64,000 nucleotides of DNA. It comes from Pseudomonadota bacterium. GTDB lineage: Bacteria > Pseudomonadota > Alphaproteobacteria > Rhizobiales > Pleomorphomonadaceae. A program made the position numbers and the translations under genes. A model generated the notes under the pieces. It did no database searches. It had not been told where the DNA came from and saw only the letters and a program-made list of their open reading frames with translations. Shown piece by piece: positions 44,743 through 53,329 of the stretch (position 1 is its first letter; the number at the start of each line of letters is the position of its first letter). The DNA is taken from contig JAEZHI010000034.1 in assembly GCA_023436885.1 (NCBI GenBank), forward strand, positions 372,001-436,000, in the 5' to 3' direction.

Positions 44743-45405
44743 CTACTGAAGCGTCTCCAATACTGCCGGAAGCCCCCTGAAATCGTCCATAACGAAATCG
44801 GCGTTGAGCTCATCGGCGGGAATATCGGTGTAGCCATACCGCACGACCGCCACCTTGACGCCGGCCGCCTTGGCGGAGGCAACGTCATTGGCGCTATCGC
44901 CGACCATCAGCACGTCTTCTTTGGGAAGGCCGAGCCGTTCCGCCACCAGCCACATCATATCCGGCGCCGGCTTCGGCGTCACGCCGCTGTCACCGCCGAC
45001 GACAACCGAAATCTCGGAGCCGATGCCGAGGCTATCAACGATTTCGCGGGAAACCGATGTCGGCTTGTTGGTACAGACGGCAAGCCGATAGGTCTTGGCA
45101 AGCTGCTTCACCGCGTCCGCCGTATGCGGGAAGAGGCGCGTCAGTCGCGTGGCACGTGGCTCATAGAAGCCGAGATAGGTTTTGACCTGTGCGGCCAGTG
45201 CCTCGCCTTCCATGGTCACACCATGAGCGGCAAACGCCTTCTGAACCAGAACCGGCACGCCCTTGCCGACCATCGAAGAAACGGCAGCCCTCGAATGCGG
45301 GGCGAGACCATTCGCGGCCATCAGTTCGTTCACGGCCTCGGCGAGATCCGGCAGGCTGTCCACCAGCGTGCCGTCGAGGTCGAAGATCAGGGCGCGAATA
45401 CTCAT
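44743..45405 (-). CDS. gph: Phosphoglycolate phosphatase
   Basis: A 220-residue HAD phosphatase that removes 2-phosphoglycolate formed by RuBisCO oxygenation or DNA repair. Motifs: FDLDGTLVDSLPDLAEAVNE, LAVCTNKP, GVTPKPAPDMMWL and MVGDSANDV. The DS-L-PDL start is the Gph signature. The stop of rpe and the start of gph overlap by ATGA, so translation is coupled. Confidence 0.93.
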   Translation of the reverse strand: MSIRALIFDLDGTLVDSLPDLAEAVNELMAANGLAPHSRAAVSSMVGKGVPVLVQKAFAAHGVTMEGEALAAQVKTYLGFYEPRATRLTRLFPHTADAVKQLAKTYRLAVCTNKPTSVSREIVDSLGIGSEISVVVGGDSGVTPKPAPDMMWLVAERLGLPKEDVLMVGDSANDVASAKAAGVKVAVVRYGYTDIPADELNADFVMDDFRGLPAVLETLQ

Positions 45406-46058
45406 AGACTGTCTCTCAGGGCTTGGATGTTGCGGCGATAGTCGGCTTCGGTGCCGCCCTTGAACACGGACGTGCCGGCCACCAGCACGTCGGCGCCGGC
45501 GCGGGCGAGCAGGCCGGCGTTGGCCGTGGAAACGCCACCGTCGATCTCGATGTGAATGGGCCGATCGCCGATCAGCGCCTTCACCTTCTTCACCTTCTCG
45601 ACAACGGCCGGAATGAACGCCTGGCCGCCAAATCCGGGGTTGACGGTCATGATCAGCACCAGATCGATCTCGTTCAGCATGTACTCAAGGCCGCCGACAT
45701 CCGTGCCTGGGTTCAGGACCACGCCGGCCTTCTTGCCGAGCGAGCGCACCACCTGCAGCGAGCGGTGAATGTGCGGACCGCCCTCCATGTGCACGGAGAT
45801 CACATCGGCGCCCGCCTCGGCGAACGCGCCGATGAACGGATCGGCCGGCTCGATCATCAGATGCACGTCGAACGGCAGCTTGGTGTGCGGGCGCATAGCC
45901 TTCACCACTGCCGGGCCGAACGTGATGTTGGGCACGAAATGGCCGTCCATGATGTCGATGTGAACCCAGTCACCGCCAGCCCTTTCGACGGCGGCGAGTT
46001 CTTCGCCAAGGCGTGAGAAATCCGACGACAATACGGAGGGGGCAATCTTGACGGCCAT
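45402..46058 (-). CDS. rpe: Ribulose-phosphate 3-epimerase
   Basis: A 218-residue TIM-barrel epimerase converting ribulose-5-phosphate and xylulose-5-phosphate. It has the start IAPSVLSSDFSRLGEE, HIDIMDGHFVPNITFGP, LIMTVNPGFGGQAFIP and HIEIDGGVSTANA, with the metal histidines and catalytic Asp residues. The first gene of rpe-gph-HAD. Confidence 0.97.
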   Translation of the reverse strand: MAVKIAPSVLSSDFSRLGEELAAVERAGGDWVHIDIMDGHFVPNITFGPAVVKAMRPHTKLPFDVHLMIEPADPFIGAFAEAGADVISVHMEGGPHIHRSLQVVRSLGKKAGVVLNPGTDVGGLEYMLNEIDLVLIMTVNPGFGGQAFIPAVVEKVKKVKALIGDRPIHIEIDGGVSTANAGLLARAGADVLVAGTSVFKGGTEADYRRNIQALRDSL

Positions 46059-46210
46059 GAGAAGCGTCCCGGCAAAAGGTTCAAAAGCCAGACGTTCTTA
46101 AAGCAAGACGCCGCCAAGCGCTAACCCCGTTTCCCTCGCGAGGGATGAAAATCGGGCCGTAATCGATCAAGTACCGGCGGCCGCCAACGAGACGACCGCC
46201 GATGCTTGCC

Positions 46211-46468
46211 TTACCTATTGTCAGGTTGCGAGCGCACCAGCTCCAGCCCGCGCGGAGTGATGCGATAGGGCTTGCTGTTCCGCGAGGCGATTGCCCTCTT
46301 GTTCTTCAATTTGCGGAAAAGCGCCAGATTGAAGTCGGTGTAGAGCCAGCCATCACGGCTGAAGCAGGCGAGCTCTTCGATATCGCCGCGATCGTCGCGC
46401 ACGATCTCGATGCGTCCGCCCTGAGCGAGCAGATGCAATATGCGCTGCTCGGCACGTGAAATATCCAT
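46211..46468 (-). CDS. YjhX-family toxin homologue (UPF0386)
   Basis: An 85-residue protein matching E. coli YjhX in length and layout: MDISRAEQRILHLLAQGGRI, CFSRDGWLYTDFNLALFRKL and PYRITPRGLELVRSQPDNR. In E. coli YjhX is reported as a toxin, paired with the GNAT antitoxin YjhQ. No acetyltransferase gene lies adjacent here, so this is a lone copy. Many proteobacteria have such solo copies, and a housekeeping role is equally possible. Confidence 0.85.
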   Translation of the reverse strand: MDISRAEQRILHLLAQGGRIEIVRDDRGDIEELACFSRDGWLYTDFNLALFRKLKNKRAIASRNSKPYRITPRGLELVRSQPDNR

Positions 46469-46507
46469 CGTCTGAAGTCCGGAATTCGCGCCACTAGAGC
46501 ACCCGCC

Positions 46508-46530
46508 GATCAGGTTGAATCAACCTGATC
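46508..46530. repeat. 23-bp perfect palindrome of rhizobial type
   Basis: GATCAGGTTGA and TCAACCTGATC flank one central A. This motif is common between genes of Rhizobiales; no coding function is apparent. Confidence 0.8.
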
Positions 46531-46557
46531 GAAAAGCGGCTGCTCCAGCAAACAAAC

Positions 46558-46611
46558 CTAGAGCATTCGCTCGACGACCAAATGTTTCAATTTGGTCGGC
46601 GAATGCTCTAG
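46558..46611. repeat. 54-bp bulged palindrome (AGAGCATTCGC type)
   Basis: CTAGAGCATTCGC pairs with GCGAATGCTCTAG at the outside, and CGACCAAAT with ATTTGGTCG inside, around a GTTTCA loop. A four-base bulge (TCGA, 46571-46574) on the left side is the only break in 22 paired positions. It resembles REP/RIME-like elements of Rhizobiales. Confidence 0.85.
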
Positions 46612-47041
46612 GGCGCACCAAAGCGTTCCGGAGGCCGCACGGCTTCCGGGGCGACATTTGGATTGGCCCGCTTACCGGCACCACGCCGGACGGGCCCTCA
46701 CCGGGATTCAGACAGACGTGACATCCACGCTCCTGTTGCGATCATCAAATTCTGCCGGGTGGGTTTGCCGACGTCAACGCTCGACGCCCAAGGACCACCC
46801 CTTCGCCTGACTTTGTGGCACTGCGGTCACGTTCCCGTCGTTTTTGACGAGCATCGAGAAGGGGACGGCGGACGCGGGATTGGTCTCTGATCTTTTCCCC
46901 GCGACATTGGTCGAAACGGCCTCCGGTAAATGGTTTCCGGTTCCAGCTTGCGATAAGCTTCGGAAGACCATTGTGATTCCGGAGCGGGCAGCATCGCCGG
47001 GCACACCGGCGTCAAGACGTGGGGAGACGGGAATTCTTAGC

Positions 47042-47968
47042 ATGCGCCATACAACCCTGAAGCAGCTGCGATTCCTGTCGGCGGTCATCAAGACCGGTAC
47101 CGTAACCGCCGCATCCTCTGCCATGAACGTCACGCCGCCGGCCATCACCGCCCAGGTGAAAGCGCTGGAAGACCTTGTTGGCCTGCCGCTCGTCGAACGC
47201 GTCGGCGACCGCTTCATTGCCACCTCGGCCGGCAAGGAGATCGCCACCACGCTCGACCGCATCGAGGCCTTGCTCAATGAGTGCTCGGGCGCGCTGGCCG
47301 AGATGCGCGAAGCTGGCGCCGGCCGCGTCGCCGTCGGCGTTGTCTCGACCGCCCGCTATTTTGCGCCGACCGTGCTGGCCGCCTTCCGCAAGGAGCGTCC
47401 CAAGGTCGACATCGACTTCATCGTCGGCAACCGCGACGAGACCATCCAGCGCCTCCGGAACTACGAGGTCGACCTCGCCGTCATGGGCCGGCCGCCGGTC
47501 GAGTTCGAGGTCGAAGCCAAGACCATCGGCAAGCACCCGCAGGTCATCATCTGCGCACCCGACCACCCGTTGGCTCGCGAACGCAACATTCCCATCGAAG
47601 CGCTGATGGGAGAGACCTTCCTGGTCCGCGAGGTCAACTCGGGAACCCGCAACTCCTTCGGCCAGCTGATGACCCAGCATGACGGCGGCCGCGACATCCG
47701 TGAGTTTGAGATGGGCTCCAACGAGACCATCAAGCAGGCGGTGATGGCGGGCCTCGGTATCTCCTTCATTTCCTCGCACACCATCGCCGCCGAAGTGGAG
47801 AGTGGCCGTCTCGTCATCATGGACGTGGTCGGCCTGCCGCTCATCAAGACGTGGAACGTTGTCCGTCGCACAGACAAGCGGCTTTTGCCGTCCGCTGAAG
47901 CGATGTATCGCTTCTGGGTCGAACACGGCGGCGAATACCTGCCGAAGATCAGCGGACGCGCCGACTGA
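47042..47968 (+). CDS. CbbR-type LysR-family regulator
   Basis: A 308-residue LysR protein of the CbbR group. The N-terminus MRHTTLKQLRFLSAVIKTG, the effector domain start VAVGVVSTARYFAPTVLAAF and VMGRPPVEF match CbbR, which activates Calvin-cycle operons. No RuBisCO gene lies in the window, but rpe-gph-HAD is less than 1 kb away on the other strand. I chose ATG 47042; an in-frame start at 46844 would add 66 residues without regulator features. Confidence 0.85.
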   Translation: MRHTTLKQLRFLSAVIKTGTVTAASSAMNVTPPAITAQVKALEDLVGLPLVERVGDRFIATSAGKEIATTLDRIEALLNECSGALAEMREAGAGRVAVGVVSTARYFAPTVLAAFRKERPKVDIDFIVGNRDETIQRLRNYEVDLAVMGRPPVEFEVEAKTIGKHPQVIICAPDHPLARERNIPIEALMGETFLVREVNSGTRNSFGQLMTQHDGGRDIREFEMGSNETIKQAVMAGLGISFISSHTIAAEVESGRLVIMDVVGLPLIKTWNVVRRTDKRLLPSAEAMYRFWVEHGGEYLPKISGRAD

Positions 47969-48013
47969 CGCCCGACTGCGGCCGCCAGCGCAGACAGGAA
48001 TATGGAGAGGCCC

Positions 48014-48841
48014 ATGACGACCGTCCCCCGCCCGTTCCGGGTGGTTGAAAGCCTGTGTGCCACCGGCAAGGAATCCGAGGCGAAGAAGGAAGATCGCCTG
48101 ATTGTCACCGACGATTTCGCCGCCGTCATCGACGGAGCGACTTCCTCCGGTCCAATTGCCGGCCGCGCTGGCGGCATCGTCGCCGCCGAGGCCGTGGAGC
48201 AGACGATCAAGGATCTCCCTCCGGAAGCAACCGTTCGCGACTTCGTCGATCGCGCCACGGCGACCATCGCAACGGCGATTGGAACCTGGCCCGATGAAAC
48301 GGTCATGCGTCCGTCCGCCGTGGCCGCCGTATGGTCACGGGCGCGCGGCGAGGTCTGGCGGGTGGGCGATTGTCATGTCCGCGTCGACGGGCGGGAATAT
48401 CCGGGCGGCAAGGAGATCGACCGCATCGGCTACGAGTTCCGCTGCGCTGTGATCAAGGCGCGCATGCGGCTCGGACTGACCAGCCTCGAGACCGAGCGAC
48501 GCGTGCCGACCATGGAACAGCCCTTCCGGCCGCTCGTCCTGGCTCAGCATGCCTTTCTGAATGTCGATAGCGACGATCCGCTCGCCTATGGCGCGCTGGC
48601 CGGCACCTTCGTGCCCGACCGCTTCATCGAGGTTTTCCACGCGGCGGACGCCCGCGAAATCATCCTGGCGTCCGACGGTTTCCTGTCGCCGCAACCGACA
48701 CTCGCCGAGGGGCTGGCCGAGATCGCCAACGTGCGCGAGAACGACCCGCTGATGGTCGATATCGTCATGGGATCGCGACCGTTCATGCCGGGCCGCGATT
48801 ACTTCGACGACACCACCTATCTGCGGATAGCGATCGGCTGA
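48014..48841 (+). CDS. PPM (PP2C)-type phosphatase-like protein
   Basis: A 275-residue protein with the layout of PPM Ser/Thr phosphatases: KKEDRLIVTDDFAAVIDGAT with the first metal aspartates, a central VWRVGDCHVRVDG (GD as in the family's motif), IILASDGF and the terminal DDTTYLRI. The catalytic core is shorter than usual. The target is unknown. ATG 48014 has GGAG six bases upstream; ATG 48002 is also possible. It lies 45 bp after the CbbR-type gene and may be co-transcribed. Confidence 0.75.
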   Translation: MTTVPRPFRVVESLCATGKESEAKKEDRLIVTDDFAAVIDGATSSGPIAGRAGGIVAAEAVEQTIKDLPPEATVRDFVDRATATIATAIGTWPDETVMRPSAVAAVWSRARGEVWRVGDCHVRVDGREYPGGKEIDRIGYEFRCAVIKARMRLGLTSLETERRVPTMEQPFRPLVLAQHAFLNVDSDDPLAYGALAGTFVPDRFIEVFHAADAREIILASDGFLSPQPTLAEGLAEIANVRENDPLMVDIVMGSRPFMPGRDYFDDTTYLRIAIG

Positions 48842-48850
48842 AGGTCGCCG

Positions 48851-49627
48851 TTACTGGGCGGCGGCGCGCTCTTCGTCCATCCAGCGCGCCTCGTAGGCGG
48901 CGAGCATGGCCCAGGTCGCCTCATGGTCCGGCAGGTGGCGATCGACACCGGCAACCTTGCGGCCGATGGAAATGCCGTAACCACCGAGGTCGCTGGACTT
49001 GGCAAAGCCCGGCTCGTCCGGAATGTCGTCGCCGACATGCACCGGCACGCGACCTTCAAACGGCTCGTGCTCCATCATGAAGGCAATGCCGGATCCCTTG
49101 TTGGCACCTTTCGGCACGACGTCGATCGACACCCGACCGGGGATCACCGCGACGTTGCCACCGGAATGACGCTCGGCCAGCGCCGTAACCTCGGCAACGA
49201 GCGGCTCGCCCTCGTTGTAGACGATGGCCAGCGCGCCAATCTTCCACTGAATGTCCATCGTGGGATAGGTCTCGGCGACGACTGTGGCGATCTCGTCGAG
49301 GGCCTTGCGCTCCTCGGGGGTTTGAACAGGTGTGAAGCGACGGCCATCGGCGAAGCGCCGATCGGCGCCTTGCAGAGCCGCCACCGGCAGCTTCAGCGGC
49401 TTGAACATCGGATCGACGGTTTCAACCGAGCGGCCGCTGACGATGGCCAGCGCACCACCCAGCAAACCATAGAGACGGTCGATCAGAGCAATACGCTCCG
49501 CCGTAATGCCGCGCTCGCGGTCGGCATAGGTGGGGCCGATCAGTGTGCCGTCAATATCGAGGAAGAGGGCAAGGCGGTCGGGTGCGGGTAAATGGGCGGC
49601 GAGGTCGTGCGGATCGGTGAAAGACAT
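48851..49627 (-). CDS. otsB: Trehalose-6-phosphate phosphatase
   Basis: A 258-residue HAD phosphatase, last step of trehalose synthesis. Motif I is FLDIDGTLIG, motif II IVSGRS, and the cap region has WKIGALAIVYNEGEP; the C-terminal GANKGSGIAFMM and VHVGDDIPDEPGF are the OtsB signatures. otsA is not next to it. I chose ATG 49627; an earlier start at 49720 would add 31 residues. It ends 9 bp from the convergent PPM-like gene. Confidence 0.92.
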   Translation of the reverse strand: MSFTDPHDLAAHLPAPDRLALFLDIDGTLIGPTYADRERGITAERIALIDRLYGLLGGALAIVSGRSVETVDPMFKPLKLPVAALQGADRRFADGRRFTPVQTPEERKALDEIATVVAETYPTMDIQWKIGALAIVYNEGEPLVAEVTALAERHSGGNVAVIPGRVSIDVVPKGANKGSGIAFMMEHEPFEGRVPVHVGDDIPDEPGFAKSSDLGGYGISIGRKVAGVDRHLPDHEATWAMLAAYEARWMDEERAAAQ

Positions 49628-49772
49628 GGGCCTGCTGTCGTGGGCAAAAGGACTGTCGCTCAGACGAAAGTATCGTCCGCAACATTCCATAGCTCTACAG
49701 CCATCGCCGTTCGCCGACAATGCCTAGACGGTTGAATCGATATTTTGCGGCTAGAAAAGCCGGAGAAGGCTC

Positions 49773-50081
49773 TCAGACTTCGAAATCGTAGACGAGAATC
49801 CCCTCGATCCCGCCTTGCGCCGCCGCCACGATCTTGTCGCCGACCTTCACATGCTCTGGGTGAACGAGATAGGCGTCGCGTGCCGCCGCATCGGTGAAGG
49901 TCACCACGAAGCCATGCTCGAAGCCGTGCCCCAGCCCCTCGGGCGATGCATTCGGGCCGGCCTTGAAGTCGACCATGCCCGGAATGAATGACTTCAGCGC
50001 CGCAACCGCGCCATAAAGCTTTAGAACGTCGGCCGACGAAGCTGTGGCCGGCATCTTCATGAATACGCAATGCAGGATCAT
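49773..50081 (-). CDS. Dabb-domain (stress-responsive barrel) protein
   Basis: A 102-residue protein of the dimeric alpha/beta barrel (Dabb) family. It has the start MILHCVFMKMPATASSADVL, the middle FEHGFVVTFTDAAARDAYLVH and a valine-rich C-terminus. The role in bacteria is unknown; plant homologues respond to stress and some bacterial ones bind small ligands. GGAG lies 8-10 bp before the ATG. Confidence 0.9.
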   Translation of the reverse strand: MILHCVFMKMPATASSADVLKLYGAVAALKSFIPGMVDFKAGPNASPEGLGHGFEHGFVVTFTDAAARDAYLVHPEHVKVGDKIVAAAQGGIEGILVYDFEV

Positions 50082-50125
50082 TCGAACTCTCCCCCACCGA
50101 CCGCAGCTGCAGCCGGACCTAAAAC

Positions 50126-51583
50126 CTACTCTTGGACTGGCGGTGGCGTGCGGCCACGCAACGGCCGCTCCTCGATGCGCGCGAGCAGAAGCAGCGACAG
50201 GAGCTGCGCCAGGGCAGCGGCGAAGAACAGCGCCCGGAACGCGGCGATCGCTCCGTCCCTGGCCTCCGGAGCGAGCGCACCCTGACTGATGTGATCGCCA
50301 ATGCCGGCGCTGCCGACAATGGCGCCAAGAACGGCAATGGCGACGACAGAGCCGAGCGACCGCACGAAGGTGTAGGCGCCGGTCGCCGTGCCGAGATCGC
50401 GCGGATCGGCCGCATTCTGCACCATGACCGTACCGACCGGGAACAGCGTGCCCTGGCCGAAGGCGGTGAGAAGGGCCAGCACCTCGATCACCCAGAAGGA
50501 AACGTGGCCAACCAGGAAGCCGACTACAGCCAGCGACACCAGAGAAATGAGGCTGCCGATCATCGGCAAACGCTTGTAGTGCTTGCCCTTGCGTAGAATG
50601 CGAGCCGACGTACTCGAACCGATCACGGAGCCGATCATCGGTCCGAGCAAGGCAAGGCCTGCCGCCGAGGCACCGAAACCCTCGATGAGCTGCAGATACA
50701 CAGGGTAGTAAACCGACAGGCCAAACATGCCGGCCGTTGCCAGGAAGGCGGTAGCGGCCGTGAGCGCAATGATCCCGTTGCCGAAAATGCGCGGTGGCAG
50801 CAGCGGCTCGGCCGGCTGGAACTGGTACCAGGCAAACAGGATGAAGGCCCCCGCCGATACCACCAGCGTCCCCAGGATCAGCGGCGAGCTCCAGGGATAG
50901 GTGTGGCCGCCCAGGGTCAGCGCCAGAAGGAACAGTAGCGTTGCCGCCATGATCATCAGCGCGCCCAGGATGTCGAGCTTATGGTCACGACGAATGTTCG
51001 GCAGCTTGGACAGCGGCTTCAGCGACAGTCCCACGGCGATCGCGCCGAGCGGCAGGTTCAGCCAGAAGATGGCCGACCAGTGGACATACTCGGCGAGCAC
51101 ACCGCCGAGCACCGGACCGGCAATGCTGGCGGTCGCCCAGATTCCGGCGATATAGACCATGTATTTGCCGCGTTCGCGCGGCGGCGCCACGTCGCCGATG
51201 ATGGTTTGCACAAGGGCCATCAGCCCGCCGCCACCCAGCCCCTGCAACGCACGCCCAGCGATCAGCACCGCCATCGACGGCGCCATGGCGGAGATAAGCG
51301 ACCCAGCCACGAAGATGCCGACACCGGAGTAGAGGACAGGCCGGCGCCCCTTGAGATCGGCGAGCTTGCCGTAGAGCGGGGTTACCGCAGTCGCCGTCAG
51401 GAAGTAGGCCGACACGATCCACGACACCCACTCGCCACCACCAAGCGATGCGCCCATCACCGGCAGCGCCGGCGTGACGATGGTCTGGTCAAGCGCCGCC
51501 AGGAACATGCACAAGAGAGCGGTGACGACGATCTTCGTCTTGTCGTCTTCAGAGAGGACGTACTGGTCTGTCGTATGCGTCAT
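50126..51583 (-). CDS. DHA2-family MFS multidrug exporter (14 TM)
   Basis: A 485-residue transporter with about 14 helices of the EmrB/QacA type. Motif C region is ALDQTIVTPALPVMG, motif A is YGKLADLKGRRPVL, and later GRALQGLGGGGLMALVQ. It likely exports hydrophobic drugs with a proton antiport. It is divergent from pxpA across 161 bp. No membrane-fusion protein lies next to it. Confidence 0.93.
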   Translation of the reverse strand: MTHTTDQYVLSEDDKTKIVVTALLCMFLAALDQTIVTPALPVMGASLGGGEWVSWIVSAYFLTATAVTPLYGKLADLKGRRPVLYSGVGIFVAGSLISAMAPSMAVLIAGRALQGLGGGGLMALVQTIIGDVAPPRERGKYMVYIAGIWATASIAGPVLGGVLAEYVHWSAIFWLNLPLGAIAVGLSLKPLSKLPNIRRDHKLDILGALMIMAATLLFLLALTLGGHTYPWSSPLILGTLVVSAGAFILFAWYQFQPAEPLLPPRIFGNGIIALTAATAFLATAGMFGLSVYYPVYLQLIEGFGASAAGLALLGPMIGSVIGSSTSARILRKGKHYKRLPMIGSLISLVSLAVVGFLVGHVSFWVIEVLALLTAFGQGTLFPVGTVMVQNAADPRDLGTATGAYTFVRSLGSVVAIAVLGAIVGSAGIGDHISQGALAPEARDGAIAAFRALFFAAALAQLLSLLLLARIEERPLRGRTPPPVQE

Positions 51584-51744
51584 AATGTCATCCGGCGGTG
51601 TGCGCGGCGCACCCTATCCGCTGTCCAGCGCGAAAGCCAGCGACGACACTCCCCGGCGTTCAGAGGCTTGTGAACAACGGACTTCCGCCTTTCCCTCGTC
51701 GCCCGAGCCTCTATATTGTTGGCAATGAACCGGAGACCACCGCG

Positions 51745-52527
51745 ATGAATGCCGCCTCTCCCCGTGTCGTGGATCTCAATGCCGACCTCGGCGAGGGGTT
51801 CGGCGCCTATCGCATTGGCGACGATGCCGCCTTGCTTGACGTGGTCACCTCGGCCAACGTCGCCTGTGGCTTTCACGCCGGCGATCCCGAAATCATGGTC
51901 GAAACCTTTCGCCTCGCCAAGACCAGCGGTGTTACGGTCGGTGCCCATCCCGGCTTCCCGGATCTCTGGGGTTTCGGTCGCCGGGCGATGCCCTATTCGG
52001 CAGGCGAGATCGAGCGACTGATCGCCTATCAGATCGGCGCTGCCGCCGCCCTGTCGGCATTATCAGGGCATCCCATTGCCTATGTGAAGCTGCACGGCGC
52101 ACTCGCCAACATGGCGGTCGCCGATCCCGACGTTGCCGCCGCCAGCGTCCGCGCCATAAAGGGTGTCGATGCCTCCCTTGCCTGCCTTGCCATCGCCCAC
52201 GGCCAGCAGGAGCGGCTCGCCTGCGAGGTCGGTCTTCGCACCTATTCGGAGGTCTACGCCGATCGCGGCTATCAAGACGACGGCAGCCTGATGCCACGCG
52301 CCCGGCCCGGCGCCTTCGTTCATGACCCGGCCGAGGCCGTGGAGCGTGCCTGCCGCATGGTTCAGAGCGGCGAGATCATCTCGGTCGCCGGCAAGGTACT
52401 GCCGACCTCGGTCGATTCCATCTGCGTGCACGGCGACAGCCCGACAGCGGTGGTTACGGCCAAGCTGTTGCGCGAGCGCCTCACCGCGCTCGGCATCACC
52501 GTCAGCTCCTTTGCGGGCAAGGCCTGA
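51745..52527 (+). CDS. pxpA: 5-oxoprolinase subunit A (LamB/YcsF)
   Basis: A 260-residue LamB/YcsF protein, subunit A of ATP-dependent prokaryotic 5-oxoprolinase, which opens L-5-oxoproline to glutamate. Typical motifs: VDLNADLGEGFGAYRIGDD, NVACGFHAGDP, VGAHPGFPDLWGFGRR and VKLHGALAN. GGAG lies upstream of the ATG. Its stop overlaps the next gene's ATG (TGATG). Confidence 0.95.
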   Translation: MNAASPRVVDLNADLGEGFGAYRIGDDAALLDVVTSANVACGFHAGDPEIMVETFRLAKTSGVTVGAHPGFPDLWGFGRRAMPYSAGEIERLIAYQIGAAAALSALSGHPIAYVKLHGALANMAVADPDVAAASVRAIKGVDASLACLAIAHGQQERLACEVGLRTYSEVYADRGYQDDGSLMPRARPGAFVHDPAEAVERACRMVQSGEIISVAGKVLPTSVDSICVHGDSPTAVVTAKLLRERLTALGITVSSFAGKA

Positions 52528-52955
52528 TGGACGACGCCCTTCTCAGCCGCCTGGTGACACTGCTCCACGATTCCGGCCTCAAGGAAATCGAGTTCGAGGA
52601 AGGTGACGTCCACATTCGTCTGGTCAAGGACGGCGGCATCGAGGCGAAGCCGGGAGCGCCTGAAGTGGCGATCGCATCCGCACCACCCGAGCCAACGCGT
52701 ACCGGGGATCATGACATCGTCGCCGGCCTCACCGGCACATTCTATCGGTCGCCGTCGCCGGATGCCCCGCCCTTTGTCGAAATCGGTGACCGGGTCGAGG
52801 AGGGACAGACCATTGGCCTCCTCGAGGCCATGAAGATGCTGAGCCCGATCGAGGCAGATCGTGCCGGCTTGGTGGTGACCATCGACGCTGAAAATGGCGC
52901 GTTGGTCAACCGTGGTTCCCTGCTGTTTCGCCTTGGCCCGGATGAGCCATCATGA
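52527..52955 (+). CDS. Biotin carboxyl carrier protein (AccB-like)
   Basis: A 142-residue biotin carrier. The C-terminal hammerhead domain contains the biotinylation motif EAMKM with the target lysine at K103 and the surrounding PFVEIGDRVEEGQTIGLLEA. The N-terminal half is a short helical segment and a disordered linker. Such carriers in pxp loci are named acetyl-CoA carboxylase subunits; no biotin carboxylase is present here. It overlaps pxpA by one base and the next gene by 4 bp. Confidence 0.9.
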   Translation: MDDALLSRLVTLLHDSGLKEIEFEEGDVHIRLVKDGGIEAKPGAPEVAIASAPPEPTRTGDHDIVAGLTGTFYRSPSPDAPPFVEIGDRVEEGQTIGLLEAMKMLSPIEADRAGLVVTIDAENGALVNRGSLLFRLGPDEPS

Positions 52956-53329
52956 CCTTCGAAGAGATCGAGGCGATTGTCCGAAAGCTCGACGGCCAGG
53001 GCATAGCCTCCGCCGAAATCCGGGTTGGCTCCGCCAGCCTGAAGCTGCGCTTCGTGAGCGAAGTCGCAGAGGAGACAGCCCCAACAGATCCACCACCTGC
53101 CCTTGCGGCAGCCCCATCACCGGGTCGCTTCCGATCAGTGCATCCTCTTGAAGTCGCGCCACGCTTTTCGGAGGGGGATTGGGTCGGAAAAGGCGACATC
53201 ATCGCCTATGTCGAGGCCAATAGCCTGCTGCTGCCAGTCATCGCGGCGAGCGATCTGGTGCTCGGGCGCCCTCTGGCCGCCGACGACCAGGCCGTTGGTT
53301 GGGGCGAGGCGCTTTACGAAACGCGATAG
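52952..53329 (+). CDS. Degenerate biotin-carrier-like protein without the biotinyl lysine
   Basis: A 125-residue paralogue of the preceding carrier. Its N-terminal 35 residues (MTFEEIEAIVRKLDGQGIAS) repeat the layout of the first carrier, and the C-terminal half keeps the barrel strand pattern FSEGDWVGKGDIIAYVEANS. The biotinyl motif EAMKM is replaced by EANSL, putting S91 where lysine should be, so it cannot be biotinylated at that site. It may be a structural partner. Its last 16 bp overlap the end of convergent pxpC. Confidence 0.85.
   Translation: MTFEEIEAIVRKLDGQGIASAEIRVGSASLKLRFVSEVAEETAPTDPPPALAAAPSPGRFRSVHPLEVAPRFSEGDWVGKGDIIAYVEANSLLLPVIAASDLVLGRPLAADDQAVGWGEALYETR

Larger units (their letters stand above)
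46469..47041. other. 573-bp intergenic region with palindromic repeats
   Basis: The left part holds the palindromes at 46508-46530 and 46558-46611, listed separately. The right part (46612-47041) contains only short, poorly coding open frames, and no convincing gene. It should carry the promoter of the CbbR-type gene at its right end. Confidence 0.6.

Noticed and set aside
46612..47041. Short plus-strand frames before the CbbR-type gene, and an extended N-terminus for it
   Set aside because: The frames are short, with no ribosome sites or domain features; the 66-residue extension has no regulator-like sequence and the family starts at MRHTTLKQLR.
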